10,545 nt of DNA, taken from contig JAHDXX010000103.1 of NCBI GenBank assembly GCA_023384025.1, positions 1 to 10,545 of the forward strand, given 5' to 3'. How positions within the stretch are numbered: the first letter of the stretch is position 1; each line of letters begins with the position of its first letter. A program made the position numbers and the translations under genes. The notes under the pieces are model-generated. The model saw nothing but the letters and a program-made list of their open reading frames with translations. It ran no database searches and was not told the DNA's origin. This document shows positions 1 to 7,137 of the stretch, piece by piece. Source of the DNA: Sphingomonadaceae bacterium. GTDB lineage: Bacteria > Pseudomonadota > Alphaproteobacteria > Sphingomonadales > Sphingomonadaceae.

Positions 1-842
1 CTGGCGGAAGCCCCGGCCTCTACGGGGCTTTCGCCAATGTTGTCGCGATCCCGCTGGTAACGCTGGTTTCGATGCCGGCCATTGCGCTCGGTTTGCTGCT
101 GGATATGGGAGGGCTTGGCGCGCCTGCTTGGTGGGTTGCCGAACGATCACTCTCGGCTCTGCTGGGCATTGCCCACTGGACGGCCAGCCAGCCTGGCGCG
201 GTCAAGCTCATGCCGCAGATCGGGCGGGGGACGTTTGCCCTGTTTGTTGCCGGAGGGCTGTGGCTGGCTTTGTGGCATGGGCGGGTCAGGCTGGCCGGAC
301 TTGTTCCGGTGTTTGCCGGCGCATTTGCACTCCTGATCACGCCCACGCCTGACATCCTGGTGACCTCTGATGGACGGCAGGTCGGGATTGCGGGGGAGGG
401 CGACAGGCTGCTGGTGCTGCGTGACAGCAGGAGCGACTATGTGCTGGACAACCTGCTCGAGACCAGCGGGTTGAGCGGAGAGCCTGTCCCCCTGAGCAGC
501 TGGCCCAATGCCCGTTGCAGTCGCGACTTCTGTGTGTTGACCTTGCGGCGGGAAGGGCAGGACTGGACCGTGCTGCTCGCCCGTAGCCGCGAGCGGATCG
601 AGGAGCGGGCGCTGGCGTCAGCCTGCGAGCAGAGCGATATCGTGATTGCCGACCGCTGGCTTCCCGCCAGTTGCCGTCCGCGCTGGCTCAAGGCCGACCG
701 GCGCTATCTTGACGCGAATGGCGGACTGGCGATCTACCTTGCCGACGAACGCATCGAGACTGTCGCTGCCACCCAGGGCGAACACGGGTGGTGGCGCGCA
801 CCGCAACCGCGCCAGCCATCACGCCCAGCCACTCGTCAGTGA
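1..842 (+). CDS. comEC: ComEC/Rec2-family DNA-uptake channel protein, C-terminal part
   Basis: The reading frame enters from the left edge (first full codon at base 3) and ends at TGA 840-842, giving 279 visible residues. ComEC forms the inner-membrane channel that carries single-stranded DNA into the cytoplasm. The opening, with GLYGAFANVVAIPL near residues 5-18, resembles the end of the Competence membrane domain. Hydrophobic stretches at about residues 9-34 and 78-113 look membrane-spanning. From about residue 114 the protein is hydrophilic, at the place where many ComEC proteins carry a metallo-beta-lactamase-like domain. I see no HxHxDH metal-binding motif there; the tail instead has cysteines at 172, 177, 208 and 224. 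The last 7 bases overlap the end of lexA on the other strand. The family call rests on the membrane part and on the usual position of comEC next to lexA. Competence in this organism is not shown. Confidence 0.85.
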   Translation, partial: GGSPGLYGAFANVVAIPLVTLVSMPAIALGLLLDMGGLGAPAWWVAERSLSALLGIAHWTASQPGAVKLMPQIGRGTFALFVAGGLWLALWHGRVRLAGLVPVFAGAFALLITPTPDILVTSDGRQVGIAGEGDRLLVLRDSRSDYVLDNLLETSGLSGEPVPLSSWPNARCSRDFCVLTLRREGQDWTVLLARSRERIEERALASACEQSDIVIADRWLPASCRPRWLKADRRYLDANGGLAIYLADERIETVAATQGEHGWWRAPQPRQPSRPATRQ

Positions 843-1531
843 TAACGCCGCAATAGCCCGGCCAGCTTGCCCTGCACCTTGACCCGATGCGGTTCGTAGA
901 CCTGCGGGTCGTAGCTGGCGTTGGCCGGATCGAGCCGGACCATCCCGGCATCGCGCCGCAGGTACTTGAGGGTCGCTTCCTCGTTGTCGACCAGCGCCAC
1001 CACGATCTCGCCGTCGCGCGCACTGTCCGTACGGCGGACAAGCGCGAAGTCGCCATCAAAGATACCCGCCTCGATCATCGAGTCGCCCGACACCTCGAGA
1101 GCGTAGTGCTCCCCCGGGCCGAGCAGGGCAGCGGGAACGGGCAGGCTGCTCTGGCCCTCGAGCGCCTCGATCGGCGCACCGGCGGCAATGCGGCCATGCA
1201 GGGGAATCTCGACCACGTCGTTCGCCGGAGACGGCGCTGCACGGGGCGCGGCGCGGCTCAGCGTAACCGGATCGTTGGCCGGACGCGGCGCCGCCGCCTT
1301 GACCCCCGAGACGACATCCTCGGGCTGCTTGAGCACTTCCAGAGCGCGGGCACGGTTGGGCAGGCGGCGCAGGAAGCCGCGTTCCTCCAGGGCGGAAATC
1401 AGGCGGTGGACGCCGGACTTGCTCTTGAGGTCGAGTGCTTCCTTCATTTCTTCGAAGCTGGGCGAAATCCCGGTGTCCTCCAGACGTTGCTGGATGAAGC
1501 GGATCAACTCGTGCTGCTTAGCCGTCAGCAT
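836..1531 (-). CDS. lexA: LexA repressor, SOS regulator
   Basis: LexA represses DNA-damage genes and cuts itself when bound to RecA filaments. The 231-residue protein begins MLTAKQHELI and has a winged-helix DNA-binding domain over about residues 1-66, a long Ala/Pro-rich linker (about 67-107) and an S24-type peptidase domain. The self-cleavage pair is Ala117-Gly118, within GRIAAGAP. The catalytic dyad is Ser151 (SGDSM) and Lys189 (ATLKY), so cleavage should be intact. I chose ATG 1529-1531 because it matches the family N-terminus and has AGGGAG 8 bases upstream. A longer frame from TTG at 1591 would start inside the SOS box and is unlikely. The gene follows moeA after 82 bases containing that box, which suggests its own autoregulated transcript in addition to any read-through. 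Its 3' end overlaps comEC. Confidence 0.97.
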   Translation of the reverse strand: MLTAKQHELIRFIQQRLEDTGISPSFEEMKEALDLKSKSGVHRLISALEERGFLRRLPNRARALEVLKQPEDVVSGVKAAAPRPANDPVTLSRAAPRAAPSPANDVVEIPLHGRIAAGAPIEALEGQSSLPVPAALLGPGEHYALEVSGDSMIEAGIFDGDFALVRRTDSARDGEIVVALVDNEEATLKYLRRDAGMVRLDPANASYDPQVYEPHRVKVQGKLAGLLRRYH

Positions 1532-1539
1532 GGCGCTGG

Positions 1540-1545
1540 CTCCCT
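1540..1545 (-). promoter_or_regulatory. Ribosome binding site of lexA
   Basis: The minus strand reads AGGGAG, 8 bases before ATG 1529-1531. This decides the start in favour of the 231-residue protein. Confidence 0.7.
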
Positions 1546-1574
1546 GTGCCAATTCCGTTCCGCCCGCGTTATGC

Positions 1575-1589
1575 GAACGAATGCGGAAC
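1575..1589 (-). promoter_or_regulatory. LexA operator (SOS box)
   Basis: The minus strand reads GTTC, seven bases (CGCATTC), GTTC. This exactly fits the direct-repeat GTTC-N7-GTTC operator known for alphaproteobacterial LexA, which differs from the E. coli CTG-N10-CAG palindrome. It ends 43 bases before the lexA start, in the gap after moeA, so autoregulation is the natural reading. I could not assign -35 and -10 hexamers with confidence. Confidence 0.88.
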
Positions 1590-1613
1590 AACTAGGCAAC
1601 CCCGTTCCACGAG

Positions 1614-2800
1614 TCAAGCATTTGCGCCATTTCCGAGCAGGTAGACCGGAACAGGCGTTCCGGCTTTGGTCTCGCCAGCGTGGGCTGGGCGGTCGATCAG
1701 CACGTCGGACCGGGCGAGGGTGAGCAGCGCGCTGCTGTCCTGCTGCGGGGCGGGGGTCACTCCGTAAGGCCCCAACGTCCCCCGCAGCAGTTCGCGCCGC
1801 GGGCCGCCTGCGGGGCAGTCTGCCGAGAGCGGCAACCGCACCGGGACCGGAAAGCACTCGCTCGCTCCAAGCAGGCGCCGCAGGGCGGGGAGCATGAACA
1901 GGAAGGCGGTGACATAGGCCGATACAGGGTTCCCCGGCAGCCCCAGCACCACCTGCCGCCCGCGCCGCGCGACCATCAGCGGCTTGCCGGGCTTCATCGC
2001 CACTTTCCAGAAGTCGAGCTCGGCACCGACGGCATCCAGAGCGGGACGGGCAAGGTCGTGGTCACCAACCGAGGCGCCGCCGGTCAGCACCAGCAAGTCG
2101 GCATCGGCATGGGCCTCCAGCGCAGCGACGATCGCGTCGAGTCGATCGGGCAGGGGCGCCCCCTGACGAACGGTGCAGGGCAGCCCCCCAGCCATGGCGG
2201 CGAGCATGGCTCCGTTACTGGCCGGGATCTGGTGGATCGCGCAGTGGCTCGGATCGCTCGCCAGCTCGTCCCCGCTGTCGAACACCGCCAGCGTCGGAGC
2301 CCCATGGACCGCGACCGAGGCGTGCCCGGCAGAGCGGATGAGCGCAAGCTGGGCCGCGCCGATCCGGCTCCCGACCGGGAGGAGCGCGTCACCCGGTGCG
2401 AACTCGAACCCCATGCGGCGTATGTGCTTGCCCGGTGCTGGCTCCTCGGTGGCGAGGACCCGGTCGCCAGCTACCTCCGCATCCTCCTGGATCAGCACGC
2501 GGTCCGCACCTTCGGGCAGCATCGCGCCGGTCGAGATGCGCACGCATTGTCCCTTGATGAGCGTCCCGTCGAACGGCGCACCGCAACGGCTCTCGCCAAC
2601 GCGGTGCCACGGCCCCGGACCGGCGACAGCGTAGCCATCCATCGCCGACAGGTCCGCCGGGGGCTGGGTGCGCGCCGCCATGACCGGCTCCGCGAGGTAG
2701 CGGCCCAGCGCCTGCTCGACCGGCAGCACCTCGGGCGGCAGCGGTGCGAGCAGCGCCAGCATCCGCGCCTGCGCCTGCTCGATCGAGAGGGCAGCCCCGC

Positions 2801-2804
<4 letters not shown>
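1614..2804 (-). CDS. moeA: Molybdopterin molybdotransferase MoeA
   Basis: MoeA inserts molybdate into adenylylated molybdopterin, the last common step of molybdenum cofactor synthesis in the cytoplasm. The protein has 396 residues, the usual family size. Recognisable motifs are DLSAMDGYAV (51-60), RISTGAMLPEGAD (89-101), VFDSGDEL (174-181), the MoCF-fold signature TGGASVGDHD (241-250), KPGKP (271-275) and GLPGNPVSA (288-296). This order is N-terminal MoeA domains, then the central MoCF-biosynthesis domain, then a C-terminal domain over roughly the last 75 residues. ATG 2802-2804 overlaps the moaC stop as ATGA, so the two genes are probably translationally coupled. The partner MogA/MoaB is not in the window. 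No key motif looks damaged. Confidence 0.95.
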
Positions 2805-3271
<467 letters not shown>

Positions 3272-3278
3272 CGGGATG

Positions 3279-3283
3279 CCTCC
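3279..3283 (-). promoter_or_regulatory. Ribosome binding site of moaC
   Basis: The minus strand reads GGAGG, 7 bases before the GTG start at 3269-3271. It is among the clearest Shine-Dalgarno sites in the window and supports a non-ATG start. Confidence 0.75.
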
Positions 3284-3308
3284 GCCAACCCGTTGAAACC
3301 GGGAGACC

Positions 3309-3326
3309 TGTTACACTTGTTACACT
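3309..3326. repeat. Tandem 9-bp repeat, two perfect copies, upstream of moaC
   Basis: TGTTACACT occurs twice in a row (3309-3317 and 3318-3326). Each copy holds TGTTACA. The pair lies 38 to 55 bases before the moaC start, where an operator could be. No known regulator is recognised, and the pair could also be chance. Confidence 0.6.
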
Positions 3327-3338
3327 GTCCTGGAGCAA
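3310..3338 (-). promoter_or_regulatory. Candidate promoter for moaC-moeA
   Basis: On the minus strand TTGCTC (3333-3338) and TGTAAC (3310-3315) are 17 bases apart, resembling sigma70-type -35 and -10 boxes with 3/6 and 4/6 matches. Transcription would begin near 3302, about 30 bases before moaC. The match is weak. It gains some weight from the position, the break in gene spacing after trpC, and the tandem repeat that covers the -10. Confidence 0.3.
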
Positions 3339-3448
3339 AAAAGTCCGGGTCGTGCATGGGGCGGCGAGGTGATGTAGCGGGGAAGGGGGCGAGCGAGGTC
3401 ATAAGCCCCTCATGCCAGACACCGTTCCTGTAGGACAGACCCTGCGGG

Positions 3449-4240
3449 TCAGCCTTCGCCTGTCAAAAGTGCCCGCGTCGCGGATTCGACATCGTCCTGC
3501 CGCATCAGGCTTTCGCCGACGAGGAAAGTCCGCACCCCTTCTGCCGCAAGCCGCTGGCAGTCGGCGTGGCTGTTGATCCCGCTTTCGCCGACCAGCAGCG
3601 TGCCTTGCGGCGCCAGCGGAGCGAGCCGTTCGGTGGTGGCAAGATCGGTGGTGAAGGTCTTCAGGTCGCGGTTGTTGACCCCGATCAGGCGCGATTGCAG
3701 CGCGTGGGCGCGGGCCATCTCGGCTTCGTCGTGGACCTCGACCAGCACGTCCATGCCGTGCTCGCGCGCGGCAGCCTCGATCTCGTGCATCTGTGCGTCG
3801 CTGAGGGCAGCGACGATGATCAGGATCGCATCGGCCCCCATCGCGCGCGCCTCCGCACATTGCCACGGGTCGACCATGAAATCCTTGCGCAGAGCGGGCA
3901 GGGCGCAGGCTTGGCGCGCTTCGACAAGGTAATCGGCATGGCCCTGGAACCAGTCTTCATCGGTCAGCACCGAGAGACACGCGGCTCCGCCAGCCTCATA
4001 GGCGCGGGCGTGGCTGGCTGGGTGGAAGTCGGCGCGGATCAGGCCCTTGGAGGGGGATGCTTTCTTGACCTCGGCGATGAGGGCGAAGCCACTGGCAGCC
4101 CGGGCGCGCAGCGCCGCTTCGAACCCGCGCGGTGCGGTCTGCGCGGCAGTGCGGTCGGCGAGTTCCGATGGCGAGAGCGCTGCCTTGCGGGCGGCGACTT
4201 CGTGGTATTTCCCGGCGCAGATTTCTTCGAGCTTGTTCAT
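3449..4240 (-). CDS. trpC: Indole-3-glycerol phosphate synthase TrpC
   Basis: TrpC closes the indole ring of carboxyphenylamino-deoxyribulose phosphate to give indole-3-glycerol phosphate. The 263-residue protein fits a single-function TrpC; there is no TrpF fusion. TIM-barrel motifs in order are IAEVKKASPSKG (55-66), LRKDFMVDPWQ (117-127), LVEVHDEAE (166-174), IGVNNRDLKTF (186-196), LVGESGI (216-222) and FLVGESLM (239-246). Likely catalytic or binding residues Glu57, Lys59, Lys119, Glu168, Asn189, Glu219 and Ser220 are present. I chose ATG 4238-4240 (MNKLEEICAG) from family similarity. The frame stays open upstream to 4369, but only by reading through a repeat. There is no strong Shine-Dalgarno sequence, and trpC is separated from trpD by 220 bases of palindromic DNA, unlike the other close junctions. 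Confidence 0.96.
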   Translation of the reverse strand: MNKLEEICAGKYHEVAARKAALSPSELADRTAAQTAPRGFEAALRARAASGFALIAEVKKASPSKGLIRADFHPASHARAYEAGGAACLSVLTDEDWFQGHADYLVEARQACALPALRKDFMVDPWQCAEARAMGADAILIIVAALSDAQMHEIEAAAREHGMDVLVEVHDEAEMARAHALQSRLIGVNNRDLKTFTTDLATTERLAPLAPQGTLLVGESGINSHADCQRLAAEGVRTFLVGESLMRQDDVESATRALLTGEG

Positions 4241-4323
4241 CGATGGGCCTATGGCGGATTTTTTTGCGCGCACAAAGACACTAAGGCACAAAGAAGCTCC
4301 GCCAGACCTCAGGTTCGCTCGTC

Positions 4324-4343
4324 GCCCCTGCGAAGGCAGGGGC
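4324..4343. repeat. REP-like hairpin, copy 1
   Basis: An 8-bp stem (4324-4331 with 4336-4343) closes a GAAG loop. It is an inverted relative of the hairpin at 4380-4399. The two stems differ at three base pairs, each with both bases changed so that pairing is kept. Confidence 0.75.
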
Positions 4344-4379
4344 CCATCCACCCTATCGCCATTCAACAAGGTTAGATGG

Positions 4380-4399
4380 ATCCCAGCCTTCGCTGGGAT
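4380..4399. repeat. REP-like hairpin, copy 2 (inverted)
   Basis: An 8-bp stem (4380-4387 with 4392-4399) closes a CTTC loop, which reads GAAG on the minus strand. Aligned with copy 1 over 32 bases including flanks, about 24 match, and the stem differences are compensatory. Confidence 0.75.
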
Positions 4400-4460
4400 G
4401 ACGGGAAGGGGATAGATCGCGGAGCATTTCTTTGTGGCTTAGTGTCTTAGTGCGAGAAAT

Positions 4461-5453
4461 TCACACCGCCATCGCAATCCAGCGCTCCAGCAGCGCCTTC
4501 GCCGCACCGCTGTCCAGCGCCTCGGCCGCCATCGCAGCGCCCTCGGCCCAGTCCTCCGTGCGACCGGCGACAATCAGCGCCGCCGCGCTGTTGAACTTTA
4601 CCGTCTCGCGATAGGCGCTGTGTTCGCCATCGAGCAGCGCCGCCAGCGCCCGCGCGTTGTGTGCCGGATCGCCGCCGCGGATCGCCTCCAGCGGGGCATG
4701 GTCCAGCCCAGCGATCGTGGCATCGACGCGGCGCATGGCGAACTCGTGGCCGGTCACGTCGGCCATCTCGTTGCCCCCGGCGAGGCTCAGCTCGTCCAGC
4801 CCCTCGTCGCCCGATACGATCATCGTGCGGTCGGTGCCGAGCCGCGCCGCCGCATCGCCGTAGATCGAGACATAGCCCGGCCGGGCAATCCCGATCAGCT
4901 GGCGCCGCACCCCGACCGGGTTCGACAGCGGCCCCATCAGGTTGAAGATCGTGCGCCGCCCCAGCTTCTTGCGGATCGGCTGTATCCGCACCATCGCGGG
5001 GTGGTGGTTGGGCGCGAACAGGAAGCAGATGCCGATCTCGTTCAGCGTTTTTTCCGCCGTGCGCCCGGCGGCGGCCATGTCGAGCCCGAGCACCTCCAGC
5101 GTATCCGCCACGCCCGAAAGCGAGGAGATCGCCCGGTTGCCATGCCGCGCGACGGGAACCCCGCAGGCTGCGACCACAAGACCGACTGCGGTTGAGACAT
5201 TGAGCGTGTGATGCCCGTCACCCCCGGTGCCGCACACGTCGATTGCGTTGTCCGGCCCCGCCACCGGGATGTAGCGTGCGCGCAGGGCGCGGGCGGCCCC
5301 GGCGATCTCGTCCGCCGTCTCGCTGCGTTCGGTCATGGCGAGGAGGAAGCGGGCGATTTCCTCGTCGCTGGCATCGCCGTCGAGAATCCAGCCGAACACC
5401 TCCTCGGCCTCGGCCTCGCTCATGTGCGGGACAGCAAGGGGGAGGTGCTTCAT
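4461..5453 (-). CDS. trpD: Anthranilate phosphoribosyltransferase TrpD
   Basis: TrpD joins anthranilate to PRPP, giving phosphoribosyl-anthranilate and pyrophosphate. The 330-residue protein is normal length and is not fused to a glutaminase domain. The N-terminal helical region is followed by the PRPP loop DVCGTGGDG (72-80), NVSTA (85-89), HGNRAISS (104-111), FAPNHHPAM (146-154), the TIFNLMGPLSNP block (168-179) and the metal-binding GDEGLDE (215-221). Two positions in the HGNR region look unusual: Arg103 where Lys is common (KHGNR), and Leu112 where Lys or Arg is common (SSxSG). I regard these as variants, not damage. ATG 5451-5453 overlaps the trpG stop as ATGA. The gene is followed by the palindromic spacer before trpC. 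Confidence 0.96.
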   Translation of the reverse strand: MKHLPLAVPHMSEAEAEEVFGWILDGDASDEEIARFLLAMTERSETADEIAGAARALRARYIPVAGPDNAIDVCGTGGDGHHTLNVSTAVGLVVAACGVPVARHGNRAISSLSGVADTLEVLGLDMAAAGRTAEKTLNEIGICFLFAPNHHPAMVRIQPIRKKLGRRTIFNLMGPLSNPVGVRRQLIGIARPGYVSIYGDAAARLGTDRTMIVSGDEGLDELSLAGGNEMADVTGHEFAMRRVDATIAGLDHAPLEAIRGGDPAHNARALAALLDGEHSAYRETVKFNSAAALIVAGRTEDWAEGAAMAAEALDSGAAKALLERWIAMAV

Positions 5454-6049
5454 GGACGCGCTTTCGTATCGATCCCGCAGATCCGCAGGAAATTGGCCAG
5501 CAGGTCGTGCCCGTGCTCGGTGGCGATGCTCTCGGGGTGGAACTGGACCCCGTGGATCGGCAACTCGGTGTGCCGGAAGCCTTGCACGTGGCCGTCATCA
5601 CTGGTGGCGTTGACCGACAGGCTCGCCGGAATGTCCGCGACAATCAGCGAGTGATAGCGGGTGGCGGTGAAGGGGCTGGGGAGGCCTGCAAACACCCCCG
5701 TACCGTCATGCGTCACCGGGCTGGTCTTCCCGTGCATCAGCCCGCCGCGCACCACCTGCCCGCCGAAGTACTGCCCGATCGACTGGTGGCCGAGGCAGAC
5801 GCCGAGCAGGGGCAGCGCCTTGTCGGCACAGGCCCCGACCAGGTCGAGGCTGATGCCCGCTTCGTTGGGGGTGCAGGGGCCGGGGGAAATAAGAATGCCT
5901 TTGGCCCCGCTGGTCACCGCCTGCCCCGCGCTAAGGGCATCGTTGCGCTCCACCCGCACCTCGGCCCCCAGTTCCATCAGGTAATGGACCAGGTTGAAGG
6001 TGAAGCTGTCGTAATTGTCGATGATGAGAATGTCGGGAGAGGGGGTCAT
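5450..6049 (-). CDS. trpG: Anthranilate synthase component II, glutamine amidotransferase TrpG
   Basis: TrpG hydrolyses glutamine and passes ammonia to TrpE, which makes anthranilate from chorismate. The 199-residue protein is a class I amidotransferase. It has DNYDSFTFNL (11-20), SPGPCTPNEAG (55-65), the nucleophile Cys85 in GVCLGHQS, GLMHGKTS (103-110), and His171 and Glu173 in QFHPES, so the Cys-His-Glu triad is complete. The protein could also serve aminodeoxychorismate synthase (as PabA) if the genome has no second copy; the window cannot tell. ATG 6047-6049 is chosen from the family N-terminus; no good Shine-Dalgarno site is visible. The gene overlaps trpD by ATGA. Unusually it is split from trpE by two unrelated genes and preceded by a large inverted repeat. 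Confidence 0.95.
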   Translation of the reverse strand: MTPSPDILIIDNYDSFTFNLVHYLMELGAEVRVERNDALSAGQAVTSGAKGILISPGPCTPNEAGISLDLVGACADKALPLLGVCLGHQSIGQYFGGQVVRGGLMHGKTSPVTHDGTGVFAGLPSPFTATRYHSLIVADIPASLSVNATSDDGHVQGFRHTELPIHGVQFHPESIATEHGHDLLANFLRICGIDTKARP

Positions 6050-6068
6050 GGTTTCATCACACCTGTAA

Positions 6069-6163
6069 CCCGTTCGGGCTGAGCTTGTCGAAGCCCCGTA
6101 CTTCTTTCGGGCGCGAAGTCAAAAAAGGAAGGACGGCCCTTCGACAGGCTCAGGGCGAACGGG
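6069..6163. repeat. Inverted repeat between pip and trpG
   Basis: Arms 6069-6096 and 6136-6163 are inverted copies with 23 of 28 bases identical. The outer 8 bases (CCCGTTCG with CGAACGGG) are perfect and the loop is 39 bases. Each arm can also form its own 5-bp hairpin; two pairs differ between arms and both changes preserve pairing. The unit resembles a very common sphingomonad intergenic repeat, recalled from memory. It occupies most of the 122-base spacer and lies in the trpG leader. The 6-T run on the minus strand (6121-6126) is about 10 bases from the arm, too far for a classic terminator. Confidence 0.85.
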
Positions 6164-6171
6164 ATGGTAAG

Positions 6172-7137
6172 TCATGCTTGGCGATCCGCAAACTCGTCCG
6201 TTGCGCGCACCAGTCCATCCACGATCCCCGGCTCGCTTGCAGCGTGGCCGCCGTCGTGGATGATGCGCAGGTCGACTTCCAGCCAGGCCTGCTTCAGCGC
6301 CCAGGCGGAGGCTGGCGGGCAGCAAATGTCGTGGCGGCCCTGGACGATGATGCCGGGAATGCCCGCGAGCTTGTGCGCGTCGCTCAGCAGCTGGGCTTCC
6401 TCGAGGTAGAAATCGTTCATGAAGTAGCGCGCGCAAATGCGGGCGAAGGGCAGGGCCTTGGCCGGTTCCTCGAAGTCGGCGAGCAGGTCGGGGTTGGGCA
6501 GCAGCGTTGCGACCGAACCTTCCCACAGCGACCATTGTTTTGCTGCGGCGAGGCGCACGGCTTCGTCGTCGCTGGTCAGGCGGTCATGATAGGCGCGCAC
6601 CAGGTCGCCGCGCTCGGCCTCGGGGATGTGTCCGCTGAAGCTGTCCCACTGCTCGGCCATGATCTCGCTCGCGCCATAGTGATAGAGCCAGTTCTTCTCG
6701 CTCTGGCGGGCGAGGAATACGCCGCGCAGGATCAGTTCGCTGGTCCGTTCGGGATGCTTCTGGGCATAGGCGAGCGCGAGGGTCGCGCCCCAGCTGCCGC
6801 CGAACACCTGCCACTTGTCGTGCCCGCACATCACGCGGAGCCGCTCGATGTCCGCGACGATCCGCCAGGTGTCGTTGTGCTCGATCTCGGCGAAGGGCAG
6901 CGACTTGCCGCAACCGCGCTGGTCAAACAGGAGCACATCGTAGCGTTTCGGGTCCCACTGGCGCCGGTGGCTCGAGCTCATCCCGCCGCCGGGCCCGCCG
7001 TGGAGAAACACTGCGGGCTTCGCGCCGGGCGTGCCGACCCGTTCGTAGTAGAGCGAATGGCCTTCGCCGACGTCGAGCATACCGCTCTCGTAGGGTTCGA
7101 TCTCGGGATAGAGCGTGCGGTCGTAGGTCATGGGCAT
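6172..7137 (-). CDS. pip: Proline iminopeptidase
   Basis: This enzyme removes N-terminal proline from peptides, probably in the cytoplasm, as no signal peptide is visible. The 321-residue protein is an alpha/beta hydrolase of peptidase family S33. It has YPEIEPYESGML (10-21), the oxyanion-hole motif HGGPGGG (46-52), DQRGCGKSL (72-80), the nucleophile elbow GGSWG (113-117, Ser115), Asp270 in QGRHD and His298 in GGHA. The triad is complete and the length is normal. The start ATG 7135-7137 shares one base with the preceding stop (TGATG), favouring coupling; a second ATG at 7129-7131 would give 319 residues. The frame is open far upstream but only across the lipoprotein gene. The place of a peptidase between trpE and trpG has no obvious metabolic logic. 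Confidence 0.94.
   Translation of the reverse strand: MPMTYDRTLYPEIEPYESGMLDVGEGHSLYYERVGTPGAKPAVFLHGGPGGGMSSSHRRQWDPKRYDVLLFDQRGCGKSLPFAEIEHNDTWRIVADIERLRVMCGHDKWQVFGGSWGATLALAYAQKHPERTSELILRGVFLARQSEKNWLYHYGASEIMAEQWDSFSGHIPEAERGDLVRAYHDRLTSDDEAVRLAAAKQWSLWEGSVATLLPNPDLLADFEEPAKALPFARICARYFMNDFYLEEAQLLSDAHKLAGIPGIIVQGRHDICCPPASAWALKQAWLEVDLRIIHDGGHAASEPGIVDGLVRATDEFADRQA

Larger units (their letters stand above)
4270..4453. repeat. Composite palindromic element between trpD and trpC
   Basis: Two arms, 4270-4302 and 4419-4453, are inverted copies. The core 25 bases (4271-4295 against 4428-4452) match at 23 positions, and a GCTCCGC block extends the match after a 2-base gap. Inside lie two further hairpins in mirrored orientation. 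The arms resemble a dispersed intergenic repeat I associate with sphingomonads and other bacteria. No open reading frame of a transposase is present and I see no clear target-site duplication. It could be a MITE-like insertion or a mosaic of REP-like units. In the trp transcript it could fold into one long structured stem. Confidence 0.8.

Noticed and set aside
1532..1591. N-terminal extension of lexA from TTG 1591
   Set aside because: It would start at the SOS box, add 20 residues not typical of LexA, and ignore the good ribosome site at 1540-1545.
3438..3450. Small hairpin GACCC-TGC-GGGTC at the end of trpC as a terminator
   Set aside because: The stem is only 5 bp and no T run follows on the minus strand.
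4241..4369. N-terminal extension of trpC to 4369
   Set aside because: The added 43 residues are translated from the palindromic repeat; the family N-terminus begins at 4240.
6120..6163. Arm of the inverted repeat plus T6 run as an intrinsic terminator after pip
   Set aside because: About 10 bases separate the arm from the T run, so the canonical form is not met; weak termination is not excluded.
6119..6175. Short frame after pip, beginning MTYHPVRPEPVEG
   Set aside because: It overlaps the pip stop as ATGA, but the peptide is the translation of the inverted repeat, a pattern often seen as a false protein.
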